This document shows positions 7,497 to 15,259 of a stretch of 19,089 bases of DNA, piece after piece. The translations under genes were made by a program, and so were the position numbers. The stretch comes from Palsa-461 sp036844945 (GTDB lineage: Bacteria; Actinomycetota; Acidimicrobiia; Acidimicrobiales; RAAP-2). The number at the start of each line of letters is the position of its first letter. The first letter of the stretch is position 1. The stretch is from positions 1 through 19,089 of the forward strand of contig DAIUEV010000046.1 in assembly GCA_036844945.1 (NCBI GenBank). The letters run 5' to 3'. Under the pieces are notes generated by a model, which saw only the letters and a list, made by a program, of their open reading frames with translations, searched no databases and was not told where the DNA came from.

Positions 7497-8990
7497 GCCC
7501 AGCGGTACCCTCCGGCCGGCGAAGAACCAGCGCCTACCGCGATCGACGGTACCACGGGGTCGCTTGTTCGTACCCAGCGGTCGATGTCCCGTTGGGGGTG
7601 CCCAGCGCCCCGCCCTAACCGTTACGATCGGACGCCGGCCGGGCGGAGGTGCCGTGAAGGAGTTTGAGGCGGTGCGCGACGCGGAGACCACCTGCGTGGT
7701 CCCATGGTCCACGTTGATCGTCCGACCGGACGGTCGTGTCAACTTCTGCTGCGACGTCACCGAACCCCTCAAGATGCAGGGGCGGCTGGCGTCGATCTAC
7801 GACGACACCATCGAGGAGATCTGGAACACCGACGAGCTCGTGACTGTCCGTTCGGCCATGTCGCGTGGGGAACGTCCGAGTGCCTGCGCCAGCTGCTGGC
7901 AGCGTGAGCTGGCCGGAGGCGCGAGCCGAAGGACGAGCCTCAACCAGGCATATGCAACGATGGGAGGGCATCTCGACGTCGGCACCCTTGCCGACGAGGG
8001 CGCTGTCACCGGGTTCCGGCTCGCCGGTCGGCCCGACTGGTTCCTGTTGGAGCTCGGCAACGTCTGTACGCTCAGGTGTCGGACCTGCAACCCGACGTTC
8101 AGCTCGCGCATCGCTGCCGATCCGATTCACTCCGCTTGGGCGACCGGCGAGGCGCCGAGCGAGGGTGGGGTGCGGACGAGGATCCGTCTCGCCCCCCGGC
8201 AGAGCGCCCCTTGGTTTCACGACATCGACGCGACGGCGGACATGATCGCCGGATCAGGGAGCGACAACGCGATCCTCTCGCTTCTGGGGGGCGAGCCGTT
8301 CTTGATCAAGGACACGTGGCGCCTGCTTCAGGCCTTGGTGGACCGCAATGCCGCTTCTCGGTTCCTGGTCGGTTTGGCCACAAATGGTCAACAGCGGAGC
8401 AACGAGCTGATCGATCTCGCACCGCATTTCCGTGGGATCGGGCTTTCGGTGAGCATTGACGGTGTCGGAGCCCTGTATGAGTATCTTCGCCACGGCGCCC
8501 GCTGGGCGACATTGGTCGAGAATCTCGACTGGTTCAGGGACGTCGCGAAGATCCACATGAGCGTGGTCCCGACCGTGCAGAACTACAACGTGCTGGACAT
8601 CGTGGAATTGCTCAGGTTCGCTGACGATCGTCGCCTCCCGGTTGCGTACAACGTGGTGCTCGAACCGGCCTACCTTCGTCCGACGAACCTTCCGCTTGCG
8701 ATCAGGAAGCTGGCCATCGACCGCATGCAGGCGTACCTAGCCGGCGAGTGCCGAGCGGAGAACGTTGAGGTGGTCAAGAGCTACCTGTACGAGCTCGGCC
8801 TCGCCGGTGACGAGTTCGACCGGGTGCTTTTCGAGGAGTTCATGACCTTCACCAACGACCTCGACGGCGATCGCGGGGAGCGGATTGGCGGGGCGGCGCC
8901 GGAGCTGGTCGCGCTCGTGGAGGAGGCCGGCTTCGTTTGGTCGGACGCGCCCGGTACACGAGGCCGTCCGCTCAGACCTGAGGACGGATC
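7478..8990 (+). repeat. Tandem duplication, copy A (radical SAM gene plus upstream region)
   Basis: First copy of a duplicated segment with a constant offset of 1758 nt through the coding region. It starts near CGTCGGTTGAG in the first codons of the WbsX gene, covers the divergent intergenic region (two GGTACC sites, CCACGGGGTCGC, TACGAT) and runs to about the ancestral stop at 8979-8981. Similarity fades after about 8990. Confidence 0.85.
7623..7649 (+). promoter_or_regulatory. -10 box and Shine-Dalgarno of radical SAM copy A
   Basis: TACGAT at 7623-7628 is a good actinobacterial -10 box and is conserved at the same place before copy B. GGAGG at 7645-7649 is 4 nt before the GTG at 7654. No clear -35 is seen. 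The box lies in the 157-bp region shared with the divergent WbsX gene. Confidence 0.5.
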
Positions 8991-9195
8991 AAGCCGGCCG
9001 GGGGCTGGCGGTCCCGTGGCGGTCGCCCTCACTGTTGGGCTGTTCTATGGCGTGAAGGTGGGCAATCCGGTCCGCCCGACGCTGTCCGGCTGCTCACGCC
9101 GGGCCGGTCGCTCCCGGCCAAGTTCGAATCCTGACGTGGTGGCGATCGACTCGCCGACGGCGCTCAGCGAAGACGAGGTACCGAAACTGTCATAG
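7654..9195 (+). CDS. Twitch domain-containing radical SAM protein, copy A (3' frameshifted)
   Basis: As read 513 aa. Residues 1-95 form an N-terminal SPASM/twitch-like module with Cys14 (TTCVVPW), Cys32-Cys33 (NFCCD), Cys78 and Cys81 (ACASCW), expected to hold an auxiliary iron-sulfur cluster; IYDDTIEEIWN is typical of the family. The radical SAM motif CTLRCRTC (Cys138, 142, 145) binds the catalytic [4Fe-4S] cluster, and LSLLGGEPFL is the SAM-contacting GGE motif. Members occur in polysaccharide loci; their reaction is unknown. Compared with copy B it has lost one base near 8949-8953, so the stop at 8979-8981 is bypassed and about 70 unrelated residues are added. The GTG start is supported by copy B, GGAGG and TACGAT. 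The core is probably functional. Confidence 0.86.
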   Translation: MKEFEAVRDAETTCVVPWSTLIVRPDGRVNFCCDVTEPLKMQGRLASIYDDTIEEIWNTDELVTVRSAMSRGERPSACASCWQRELAGGASRRTSLNQAYATMGGHLDVGTLADEGAVTGFRLAGRPDWFLLELGNVCTLRCRTCNPTFSSRIAADPIHSAWATGEAPSEGGVRTRIRLAPRQSAPWFHDIDATADMIAGSGSDNAILSLLGGEPFLIKDTWRLLQALVDRNAASRFLVGLATNGQQRSNELIDLAPHFRGIGLSVSIDGVGALYEYLRHGARWATLVENLDWFRDVAKIHMSVVPTVQNYNVLDIVELLRFADDRRLPVAYNVVLEPAYLRPTNLPLAIRKLAIDRMQAYLAGECRAENVEVVKSYLYELGLAGDEFDRVLFEEFMTFTNDLDGDRGERIGGAAPELVALVEEAGFVWSDAPGTRGRPLRPEDGSSRPGAGGPVAVALTVGLFYGVKVGNPVRPTLSGCSRRAGRSRPSSNPDVVAIDSPTALSEDEVPKLS

Positions 9196-9214
9196 CGGGG
9201 CGACGCAGCACGGC

Positions 9215-9256
9215 GAGGCGCGTCCAAACGGGCTCTTCGTCGGTTGAGGCTGCCAT
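9215..9256 (-). pseudogene. Remnant of the WbsX gene 5' end
   Basis: On the minus strand an ATG at 9256 starts MAASTDEEPV, matching the WbsX start MAVSTDGEHEPV. The frame then departs from WbsX and stops at 9164-9166. It was carried along when the radical SAM gene and its upstream region were duplicated and is not expected to be functional. Confidence 0.5.
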
Positions 9257-9380
9257 GCCCAGCGGTACCCCCGACCGGCGAAGAACCAGCACCTACCGCG
9301 TTCGGCGGTACCACGGGGTCGCTCGATCGGGTCCAGCGGTCGATGGCACATTTCGGGTGTCGAGCGCCTTGCCCTGCCGT

Positions 9381-9386
9381 TACGAT
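9381..9386 (+). promoter_or_regulatory. Conserved -10 box TACGAT of radical SAM copy B
   Basis: Same box and same distance from the GTG (9412) as in copy A. The GGAGG of copy A is replaced by GGGGG, so translation signals may be weaker. Confidence 0.42.
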
Positions 9387-9411
9387 CAGACACCGACCGA
9401 GCGGGGGTGCC

Positions 9412-10740
9412 GTGGAGGAATTCGACGGGGTGCGCGACGGGGAAACCACCTGCGTGATCCCGTGGTCGATGTTGATCGTCCAGCCGGATGGTCACCTCAA
9501 CTTCTGTGTCGACGTCCCCGACCCTCTCAAAGTGCATGGGCGGCCGGCGTCGATCTACGACGACACGATCGAGGAGATCTGGAACGCCGACGAGCTCGTG
9601 GCGGTCCGTTCAGAAATGGCAGTTGGTCAACGCCCAGATGCCTGTGCCCGCTGCTGGCGGCGTGAGCAGGCCGGAGGCGAGAGTCGCAGGATGAGCTTCA
9701 ACCAGGTGTATCCGACGATGGGAGGGCCCCTCGACGTAAAGGCCCTCGGCGAGAGGGGCGCCACCACCGAGTTCCGGCTTGCCGGCCGGCCCGACTGGTT
9801 CTTGTTGAAGCTCGGCAACGTCTGCACGCTCAGGTGCCGGCACTGCGACCCGATGAACAGTTCGCGCATCGCTGCCGATCCGGTCCACTCCGCTTGGGCG
9901 GGCAACGAGGTCCCGAGAGAGGGAGGGGCGCGAACGAGGATCCGGCTGGCCCCGCCGAACACCCGGCCTTGGTTTCACGACATCGACGCGTTAGCCGACA
10001 TGATCGCCGGATCGGGGAGTGACAACGCGATCCTCTCGCTCATGGGTGGCGAGCCGTTCTTGATCAAAGATACGTGGCGCCTGCTGCGGGCGTTGGTGGA
10101 CCGCAATGCCTCTTCGCGGTTCCTTGTGGGTTTGGCCACAAATGGTCAACAGCGGAGCAACGAGCTGACCGATCTCGCACCGCACTTCCGCGGGATCGGG
10201 CTTTCGGTGAGCATTGATGGCGTCGGAGCCCTGTACGAGTATCTTCGCCACGGCGCCCGATGGGCGACATTGGTCGAGAACCTCGACTGGTTCAGGGATA
10301 TCGCGCGTATCCAAGTGAGCGTGGTCCCGAGTGTGCAGAACTACAACGTGCTCGACATCGTGGAGTTGCTCAGATTCGCGGACGAGCGTCACCTCTCGAT
10401 TGCGTACAACGTTGTGATCGAACCGGCCTTCCTTCGTCCTGCCAATCTGCCTCCGATGATCAGGGAGCTGGCGATCGATCGCCTAAGCGCCTACCTCGCC
10501 CACGAGTGTCGACCGGAGAACGTTGAGTCCGTCAAGAGCTACCTTCACGAGCTCCGCCTCGTCGGTGACGAGTTCGACAGGGCGCTTTTCGAAGAGTTCA
10601 TGACTTTCACCAACGACCTCGACCGGGATCGAGGGGAGCGGATCGGCGCGGCGGCGCCTGAACTGGTCGCGCTGGTGGAGGAGGCTGGCTTCGATTGGTC
10701 GGACGCGACAAGGTACGCGAGGCCGTCCGCTCGGACCTGA
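9412..10740 (+). CDS. Twitch domain-containing radical SAM protein, copy B
   Basis: A 442-aa paralogue of copy A with the same architecture: N-terminal twitch/SPASM-like module (Cys14 in TTCVIPW, Cys32 in NFCVD, Cys78 and Cys81 in ACARCW), radical SAM motif CTLRCRHC (Cys138, 142, 145), LSLMGGEPFL, and a C-terminal helical part ending in VALVEEAGFDWSD. Unlike copy A it has Val33 instead of a second vicinal cysteine. Its stop defines the likely original end of the family here. The GTG start follows VEEFDGVRDGE, equivalent to VKEFEAVRDAE in copy A. Cytoplasmic. The reaction is unknown; linkage to WbsX and methyltransferases suggests modification of a glycan or its carrier. Confidence 0.88.
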   Translation: MEEFDGVRDGETTCVIPWSMLIVQPDGHLNFCVDVPDPLKVHGRPASIYDDTIEEIWNADELVAVRSEMAVGQRPDACARCWRREQAGGESRRMSFNQVYPTMGGPLDVKALGERGATTEFRLAGRPDWFLLKLGNVCTLRCRHCDPMNSSRIAADPVHSAWAGNEVPREGGARTRIRLAPPNTRPWFHDIDALADMIAGSGSDNAILSLMGGEPFLIKDTWRLLRALVDRNASSRFLVGLATNGQQRSNELTDLAPHFRGIGLSVSIDGVGALYEYLRHGARWATLVENLDWFRDIARIQVSVVPSVQNYNVLDIVELLRFADERHLSIAYNVVIEPAFLRPANLPPMIRELAIDRLSAYLAHECRPENVESVKSYLHELRLVGDEFDRALFEEFMTFTNDLDRDRGERIGAAAPELVALVEEAGFDWSDATRYARPSART

Positions 10741-10760
10741 GGGCGGAGCGAAGGCCGCCC
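10741..10760 (+). terminator. Possible hairpin after radical SAM copy B
   Basis: GGGCGG (10741-10746) pairs with CCGCCC (10755-10760) around an 8-nt loop directly after the stop codon. There is no T-run, so termination is only possible. The rest of the 233-bp gap to the hydrolase shows no gene. Confidence 0.25.
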
Positions 10761-10973
10761 GGAGCTGGCAGTTCCGTTGTGGGATGGCTGATCGCTGTGC
10801 GTTGAGTTTGGCGACTTCTCGCCCAGGCAATCCACTGGGCCCGCTGGAGCAAGATTCGCTCGCCGTGTCGTGCTGCTGACTGCTTCTGCCTAGCGTCAGC
10901 TGGATCGAGTGGATGATGATAGGCGATGTGTTCTCGACGTAGTGCCCCGACAACCGCTTGATCAGGAGGCGAC

Positions 10974-11795
10974 ATGGCTTTGCAGCCGTCCGCGATTGAA
11001 CGCTCGCTGCCGATCGTTGTTGAAGCCGCGCAGGATTTGCCGGGCTACAACGTCTATCGCCCGACCGACCTGAGTGCCATCGGCCGTCACTCCGTCGTGG
11101 TCTGGGCCAACGGCGGCTGTGTCCGACATGACGCGACATGGCGACCGTTGCTCGAGCGGTGGGCGGCCGCTGGCTTTGTCGTCGTGGCCATCACACAACT
11201 CCCCGGCCGCGAAGTGACACTTGAGGATCGCACCACCGCTGCTGACCAGGCCAAGGCGATCGACTGGGCGCTCGCGCAAGACGCCCGGATTGGCGGTCCG
11301 TACCAGGGACGTTTCGATGTTGACCAGATTGCGGTTGCCGGAAATTCGTGCGGGGGTATCACCTCACTTGTGCTTGCCGGAACAGATCCGCGTGTCCGCG
11401 GCGCCTTCGTCCTGTCGGGCTCGAGTGTGGGTCCGACCGCCACCCGCGACCAGGCCGCGGAGGTGATTGACAAGGTGACCCAGCCAGTGGGCTTCGTCGT
11501 CGGCGGCGCCGAGGATGTCGCCAGTGCCCAAGCGAGCCAGGACTACGACCTTCTTGCCGTGGGAATCCCCGCATATCTGGCCCGACGGGCTGCCGGTGAC
11601 CATCTCACTGTCTCCACCGACCCCGGCATTCTTGCCGACGTCGCCGAGATCGGCATCAACTGGTTCGATCTCGTGCTCTCGGGAAACGAGACCGCTCGTC
11701 GGAACCTAACTGAGAACCCGTGTGGCTCGTTCAAGTCCGGCACTTGGAGTGTGGAGGCGAAGCACCTCGACTCATTGGTCCGAACTGCGTCCTGA
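10974..11795 (+). CDS. Alpha/beta hydrolase family protein
   Basis: A 273-aa serine hydrolase with the alpha/beta fold. VVVWANGGC (41-49) is the oxyanion-hole strand, GNSCGG (123-128) is the nucleophile elbow with Ser125, Asp181 in GGAEDVAS is a candidate acid and His210 in AAGDHLTVS the catalytic base. The overall pattern resembles chlorophyllase, PETase-like and dienelactone-hydrolase relatives; the substrate is unknown. No signal peptide is visible, so it should be cytoplasmic. AGGAGG lies 7 nt before the ATG. It is a single-gene unit, convergent with the ThDP enzyme across a 205-bp gap in which no gene is seen (a small CGGCC/GGCCG hairpin follows the stop). Confidence 0.85.
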   Translation: MALQPSAIERSLPIVVEAAQDLPGYNVYRPTDLSAIGRHSVVVWANGGCVRHDATWRPLLERWAAAGFVVVAITQLPGREVTLEDRTTAADQAKAIDWALAQDARIGGPYQGRFDVDQIAVAGNSCGGITSLVLAGTDPRVRGAFVLSGSSVGPTATRDQAAEVIDKVTQPVGFVVGGAEDVASAQASQDYDLLAVGIPAYLARRAAGDHLTVSTDPGILADVAEIGINWFDLVLSGNETARRNLTENPCGSFKSGTWSVEAKHLDSLVRTAS

Positions 11796-12000
11796 GCCTC
11801 ACGGCCAGGGGGCCGAATCTGTTGAACGAAACGGCTACCTGAGACAGCTCACCGTCGATCAACCACACTGCTGTTCCTACCCCCGAGGGCTGGCAAGGGA
11901 CGGTCGGGCATAACGGCCGCTCTGCGGCTGGCTGATAATCGATCATCCACACCAGGCCGTAGCGATGGGTGGCCTTCTCAGGAAGACCCGACTGGGTACC

Positions 12001-13683
12001 TCATGCGACAGTCGAGCCGAGGAGGTTGCCGCCGAGCGTCGGATGGCCGATGCGCTTGTCGGCGATCACATCGACGAGCGCCGGTTTGCCCGCCGAGAAG
12101 GCCCGCTCGAGAGCAGGAAGAAGCTCCTCGGGGTCCTCGACGCGCTCGCCGTGGCATCCAAGCTCTTCGGCGATTCGGTCGTAGCGGATGCCGGGCAGCA
12201 TCTCGAAGGGGTCGGTCCGACCGCGGAGGATTGGCATCTGCTCGAAGCTCGGGCCCCACGAACTGTTGTTCCACAGGACGGCCACGATTGGCACGTGATA
12301 TCGAGCGGCGGTCTCGATGTCGAATCCGCCGATTCCCATCCCCCCGTCGCCGATGATCGCCACAACCGGCGCCGAGGGCCGCGCGAGACCTGCTCCGATG
12401 GCCATCCCGATACCGTGACCAACTGGCGCAAGGGGACCCGCGTCGATCAACTGGCCCGGGAAGCGGGCCATGAACCAGTGGCTGACGTATCCCGACAACG
12501 TGAAGCTGTCGACGATGACCGTGGCCGTATGGTCGAGCACCGTCACAAGGTCTTTGAGCAGCCGATCGGGATGAACGGGGACGTCACCGTGATGCTCCTG
12601 CTCCCGATCTTCGGCCATCTGCTCAAAAGTCGAACGTGCCCGGACGAGCTCCTCGAGCCACCTTGACCCCGTTCGGTCGACCGGCTCACGCCCGCGTATG
12701 AGGTCGATCATCTGGCGCAGCACGAGCTTGGGGTCGCCGACGATCGGGACATCGGCGTCCACGTGGGCCCCGATCCGGAGCGGGTCCGAGTCGACCTGCA
12801 CGTGGGTCGCCTCCCCATTCCACGTCGGCGGCTGCCCGAAGTGTTCGCCGCTCCAGAAGCGAAATCCGAAGCTCACGACCACGTCGGCCCGCCCGGTGAA
12901 GGGCTTCTTCCATGCGCCTCGCACCGCCAGGGGATGGTCCTCTGGGACCGCGCCCTGGGCTGCCCGTCGGCAGTACACCGGCGTCGAGGTGATCTCAGCG
13001 AGCTCGCGCAGCTCGGCTGCCGCGCCCGACCAGAAGACCCCGTCTCCACCCACAAGAAGCGGTCGCTCGGCACCGAGCAACAGCTCCACGGCTTGCTCGA
13101 CCGAGTGGGGGGCGCCCTGGCCGGCGAGCTCACCGGGGTCGTACACCTTGGCGCCCGGGCGCTGGAGCTCTTCGTCGAGGCGCTGGTAGAGGATGTTCTG
13201 GGGGATCTCGACCAGCGCCACCCCTTGGGGCGCGCTGCCAGCAGCCCGGAACGCCTGGCGGAGGTGGACCTCGATCGTGCTCCAGTCGAGGACCCGCTTG
13301 GTGTACTTGGCGAAGCTCCCGCAGATCTCCGAGCCGTACGCTTCCTGGAACGATCCAAGACCGTCCTCGGTCGAGGGATGCTGGCCAGCCAGACACACGA
13401 CTGAGCTGTTGGTCATTGCCGCCAGCGCCAGGCCGGTGATCGCATTGGTGAGCCCGCAGCCGGCCGTCACGCAGCACACCCCCGGCCTTGCCGTGCTGCG
13501 CGCCCACCCGTCCGCCGCATAGGCCGTTGCCTGCTCGTGACGCATGTGGATGAGCTTGACGCCGTTGTCCCTCAAGTGGGCGAGGATCGGGAACGTGTGA
13601 CCGCCGTTGATGGCGAAAAGATGGGTGACTCCCTGCTCGGCAAGCACGCGACTTACAAGGGCACCCCCGTCCAGCTCGGCCAT
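12001..13683 (-). CDS. Thiamine diphosphate-binding enzyme (acetolactate synthase-like)
   Basis: A 560-aa protein of the ThDP-dependent decarboxylase/synthase superfamily with three domains. The Pyr domain has the catalytic glutamate in MRHEQATAYAADGWAR (Glu50) and TAGCGLTNAITG. The central domain has RPLLVGGDGVFWSG (207-220). The PP domain has GDGGMG (445-450) and, after the usual gap, LWNNSSWG (470-477), the GDG-N(x)-NN motif that binds Mg and diphosphate. Relatives are acetolactate synthase large subunits, 2-hydroxyacyl-CoA lyases and oxalyl-CoA decarboxylases. No small subunit gene is nearby, so a catabolic lyase/carboligase is more likely than branched-chain synthesis. Of two adjacent ATG codons the second (13683) is 6 nt from GGAGG and is preferred over 13686. 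Confidence 0.88.
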   Translation of the reverse strand: MAELDGGALVSRVLAEQGVTHLFAINGGHTFPILAHLRDNGVKLIHMRHEQATAYAADGWARSTARPGVCCVTAGCGLTNAITGLALAAMTNSSVVCLAGQHPSTEDGLGSFQEAYGSEICGSFAKYTKRVLDWSTIEVHLRQAFRAAGSAPQGVALVEIPQNILYQRLDEELQRPGAKVYDPGELAGQGAPHSVEQAVELLLGAERPLLVGGDGVFWSGAAAELRELAEITSTPVYCRRAAQGAVPEDHPLAVRGAWKKPFTGRADVVVSFGFRFWSGEHFGQPPTWNGEATHVQVDSDPLRIGAHVDADVPIVGDPKLVLRQMIDLIRGREPVDRTGSRWLEELVRARSTFEQMAEDREQEHHGDVPVHPDRLLKDLVTVLDHTATVIVDSFTLSGYVSHWFMARFPGQLIDAGPLAPVGHGIGMAIGAGLARPSAPVVAIIGDGGMGIGGFDIETAARYHVPIVAVLWNNSSWGPSFEQMPILRGRTDPFEMLPGIRYDRIAEELGCHGERVEDPEELLPALERAFSAGKPALVDVIADKRIGHPTLGGNLLGSTVA

Positions 13684-13872
13684 CATGAGCCTCCTTTGGT
13701 CAAGCCCCGAGGAGAACCTCGACCGTTAGTACTTCTTCATCTTCACACCACATCACATGCCGACTTACGTAATGGTCGCGTCCATTTCTCACCCAAGAAC
13801 CAGCCAAGCTAGTGGCGTATCCAGGCCATGTACGGGGGCGGTTGACCGTCCACCACATGCAGAATGGGCCAA

Positions 13873-14160
13873 ATGCGAGTGGAGATCCACGTGCGACCGA
13901 ATGCATCGAAACCCATTGTCGGCGGGGACTTCGACGGCGCGTTGATTGTTCGCGTGGTCGAGCCGGCAGATATGGGGCGAGCGACCGAGGCTGCCTTGAA
14001 GGCGGTGGCGGCGGCGATTGATATGCCCCGTCGGTCAGTGACGCTCTTGAGGGGCCCGAAAAGTCGCAGGAAGCTGCTGGAGATTCAGACGTCATCAGTG
14101 GACGCTCGACGCGTCCGGACGACACTGGATAGGTTGCGCCGCAGCACTCCAGATTATTGA
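13873..14160 (+). CDS. DUF167 family protein (YggU-like)
   Basis: A 95-aa protein matching DUF167: RVEIHVRPNASK at the start, GGDFDGALIVRVVEPADMGRATEAALKAVA, and SVTLLRGPKSRRKLLEI near the end. The fold is a small alpha/beta unit; the function is unknown. Start choice is between ATG 13864 and ATG 13873. Neither has a ribosome binding site; 13873 has CAGAAT 7 nt before it, a weak version of the leaderless arrangement, and fits the family start better. Divergent from the ThDP enzyme. Confidence 0.8.
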   Translation: MRVEIHVRPNASKPIVGGDFDGALIVRVVEPADMGRATEAALKAVAAAIDMPRRSVTLLRGPKSRRKLLEIQTSSVDARRVRTTLDRLRRSTPDY

Positions 14161-14270
14161 ACTGCCCCACCGTCCCGACGAACTGGGCGACCCTGCGGCC
14201 GCTGTTCCCCGGGTCTTCTGCGACACCCGGTCGGCGAGAGCGGGTCAACTCCGGAGCTGTTGGACGAACA

Positions 14271-14299
14271 TTGGATTGTCCTTGACGGGCCACTAGGGT
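14271..14299 (+). promoter_or_regulatory. Sigma-70-type promoter of the epoxide hydrolase-like gene
   Basis: TTGGAT (14271-14276), a 17-nt spacer and TAGGGT (14294-14299) form a well-spaced -35/-10 pair. The expected transcription start is about 32 nt before the ATG, leaving room for the AAGGAGGTG ribosome binding site. Confidence 0.5.
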
Positions 14300-14337
14300 G
14301 AACCTCTCAGGTCCGCCCTACCCAAGGAGGTGCACTC

Positions 14338-14724
14338 ATGGGGATGGCAGAGGATGCCGAGAGAGTCGTACGCGACTTCTGTGCCACGTTCGAGAAGCAC
14401 GATGCCGAAGCGCTGCGTCCATTCTTCACCGAAGATGTGGTGTATCACAACATCCCCATGGACCCTGCAGTCGGCATCGATGCCGCGGTCGCCTTCATTA
14501 ACGGCTTCTTTGCCATGTGCGAGAGCATGAAGATCGAAACGATCCACCTAGCCGTGCGCGACAACGTGGTGCTCACGGAGCGGATTGACTCGTTCACCAT
14601 TGGGCAAAAGGTGGCACCACTGCCCGTCATGGGCGTGTTCGAGGTCCGTGACGACAAGATCAGCGCGTGGCGTGACTACTTCGATATGGCCCAGATCACA
14701 AGAATGTTGTCTGGGGATTCCTAG
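14338..14724 (+). CDS. Limonene-1,2-epoxide hydrolase-like / SnoaL-like NTF2-fold protein
   Basis: A 128-aa NTF2-fold protein. The residues of limonene-1,2-epoxide hydrolase can be matched: Tyr36 and Asn38 in VVYHNIP (water binding), Arg82 and Asp84 in LTERIDSF, and an Asp of WRDYFD (111-116), which together form the Asp-Arg-Asp centre that opens epoxides. This supports real hydrolase activity rather than a generic SnoaL protein, although the substrate is unknown. Length is slightly short of the 149-aa Rhodococcus enzyme. The ATG follows AAGGAGGTG with 7-nt spacing. Single-gene unit with its own promoter. Confidence 0.82.
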   Translation: MGMAEDAERVVRDFCATFEKHDAEALRPFFTEDVVYHNIPMDPAVGIDAAVAFINGFFAMCESMKIETIHLAVRDNVVLTERIDSFTIGQKVAPLPVMGVFEVRDDKISAWRDYFDMAQITRMLSGDS

Positions 14725-14843
14725 CGTCCCAAGGAGCGGTTCGAGAGACGGTAAGCAAGCCTCTCGGCCGAGTCGCAGTGAGGCAGCTGTTCTGTCAGTC
14801 GCACCTACCCTCACGATGGGGTCCTCTGATTGCCTCGACCACG

Positions 14844-14859
14844 CCCCGAGCCCTCGGGG
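14844..14859. terminator. Possible bidirectional terminator hairpin
   Basis: CCCCGA, loop GCCC, TCGGGG: a 6-bp GC stem in the 217-bp gap between two convergent genes (ends at 14724 and 14942). No T-run on either side. A smaller CGCG/CGCG hairpin follows. No gene is seen in the gap. Confidence 0.35.
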
Positions 14860-14941
14860 ATGCGCGTACTCGCGCGGACTGGCGTCGAGACGCAACCACG
14901 TGGCCGGTGCCAATCTGGCCTCGTAACTGCGGGTTTCGTCC

Positions 14942-15238
14942 TTAGGCGCGTGTGCCCTTCAGCTGGGCGGTGCCGAACGAGCCGAGCTTTACCTGGCCAG
15001 TCAAGTTGTCACCATCGACCGTGGCTGTGAACTCCAGGTTCATTGGCATCGGTTGGGTCATCTCCACGTTCCATGCCAGTTCGTTCCCCTTGACCGAACC
15101 GCCACTGAACTCCATCGATCCCTGCGGACCGGTTATGGATCCCGAGAGGGACTCGGCATCGGTCTTCAGCTCGAGGGTCCCATCTTGCGAGCCCATAGGC
15201 GAGTCGATTGTCGTATTCCAAGTCCCATCAGCACCCAT
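14942..15238 (-). CDS. Small beta-rich protein of unknown function
   Basis: A 98-aa protein made of alternating short strands and Gly turns: GTWNTTIDSPMGSQDGTLEL, then SLSGSITGPQGSMEFSGG, then LAWNVEMTQPMPMNLEFTA, and TGQVKLGSFGTAQLKGTR. The pattern is that of a small beta-barrel (lipocalin/calycin-like); similar stand-alone proteins are frequent in actinobacteria and proteobacteria with no assigned function. Cytoplasmic, no signal peptide, no cysteines. Of two adjacent ATG codons, 15238 is 4 nt from AGGAGG, 15241 only 1 nt; the second is chosen. Its ribosome binding site abuts the divergent methyltransferase remnant. Confidence 0.72.
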   Translation of the reverse strand: MGADGTWNTTIDSPMGSQDGTLELKTDAESLSGSITGPQGSMEFSGGSVKGNELAWNVEMTQPMPMNLEFTATVDGDNLTGQVKLGSFGTAQLKGTRA

Positions 15239-15259
15239 CATCCCTCCTCAGGAGAATTC

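Larger units (their letters stand above)
9238..10749 (+). repeat. Tandem duplication, copy B (radical SAM gene plus upstream region)
   Basis: Second copy of the segment at 7478-8990. Matches start at CGTCGGTTGAGG and include TGCCATGCCCAGCGGTACCC and the second CGGTACCACGGGGTCGCT. They continue through the whole gene and about ten bases past its stop. There is a small indel difference (2 nt) upstream of the gene and a 1-nt difference at the gene end; otherwise the coding part aligns without gaps. Confidence 0.85.

Noticed and set aside
9102..9131. Possible second tRNA fragment: GGCCGG/CCGGCC hairpin followed by GTTCGAATCC
   Set aside because: The 3' side does not form a T-stem (CCAAG against CCTGA) and no acceptor strand or CCA follows, so the T-loop-like 10-mer is probably chance.
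11965..12666. 233-codon plus-strand frame within the ThDP enzyme
   Set aside because: It is the antisense of a strongly supported gene and shows no family features.
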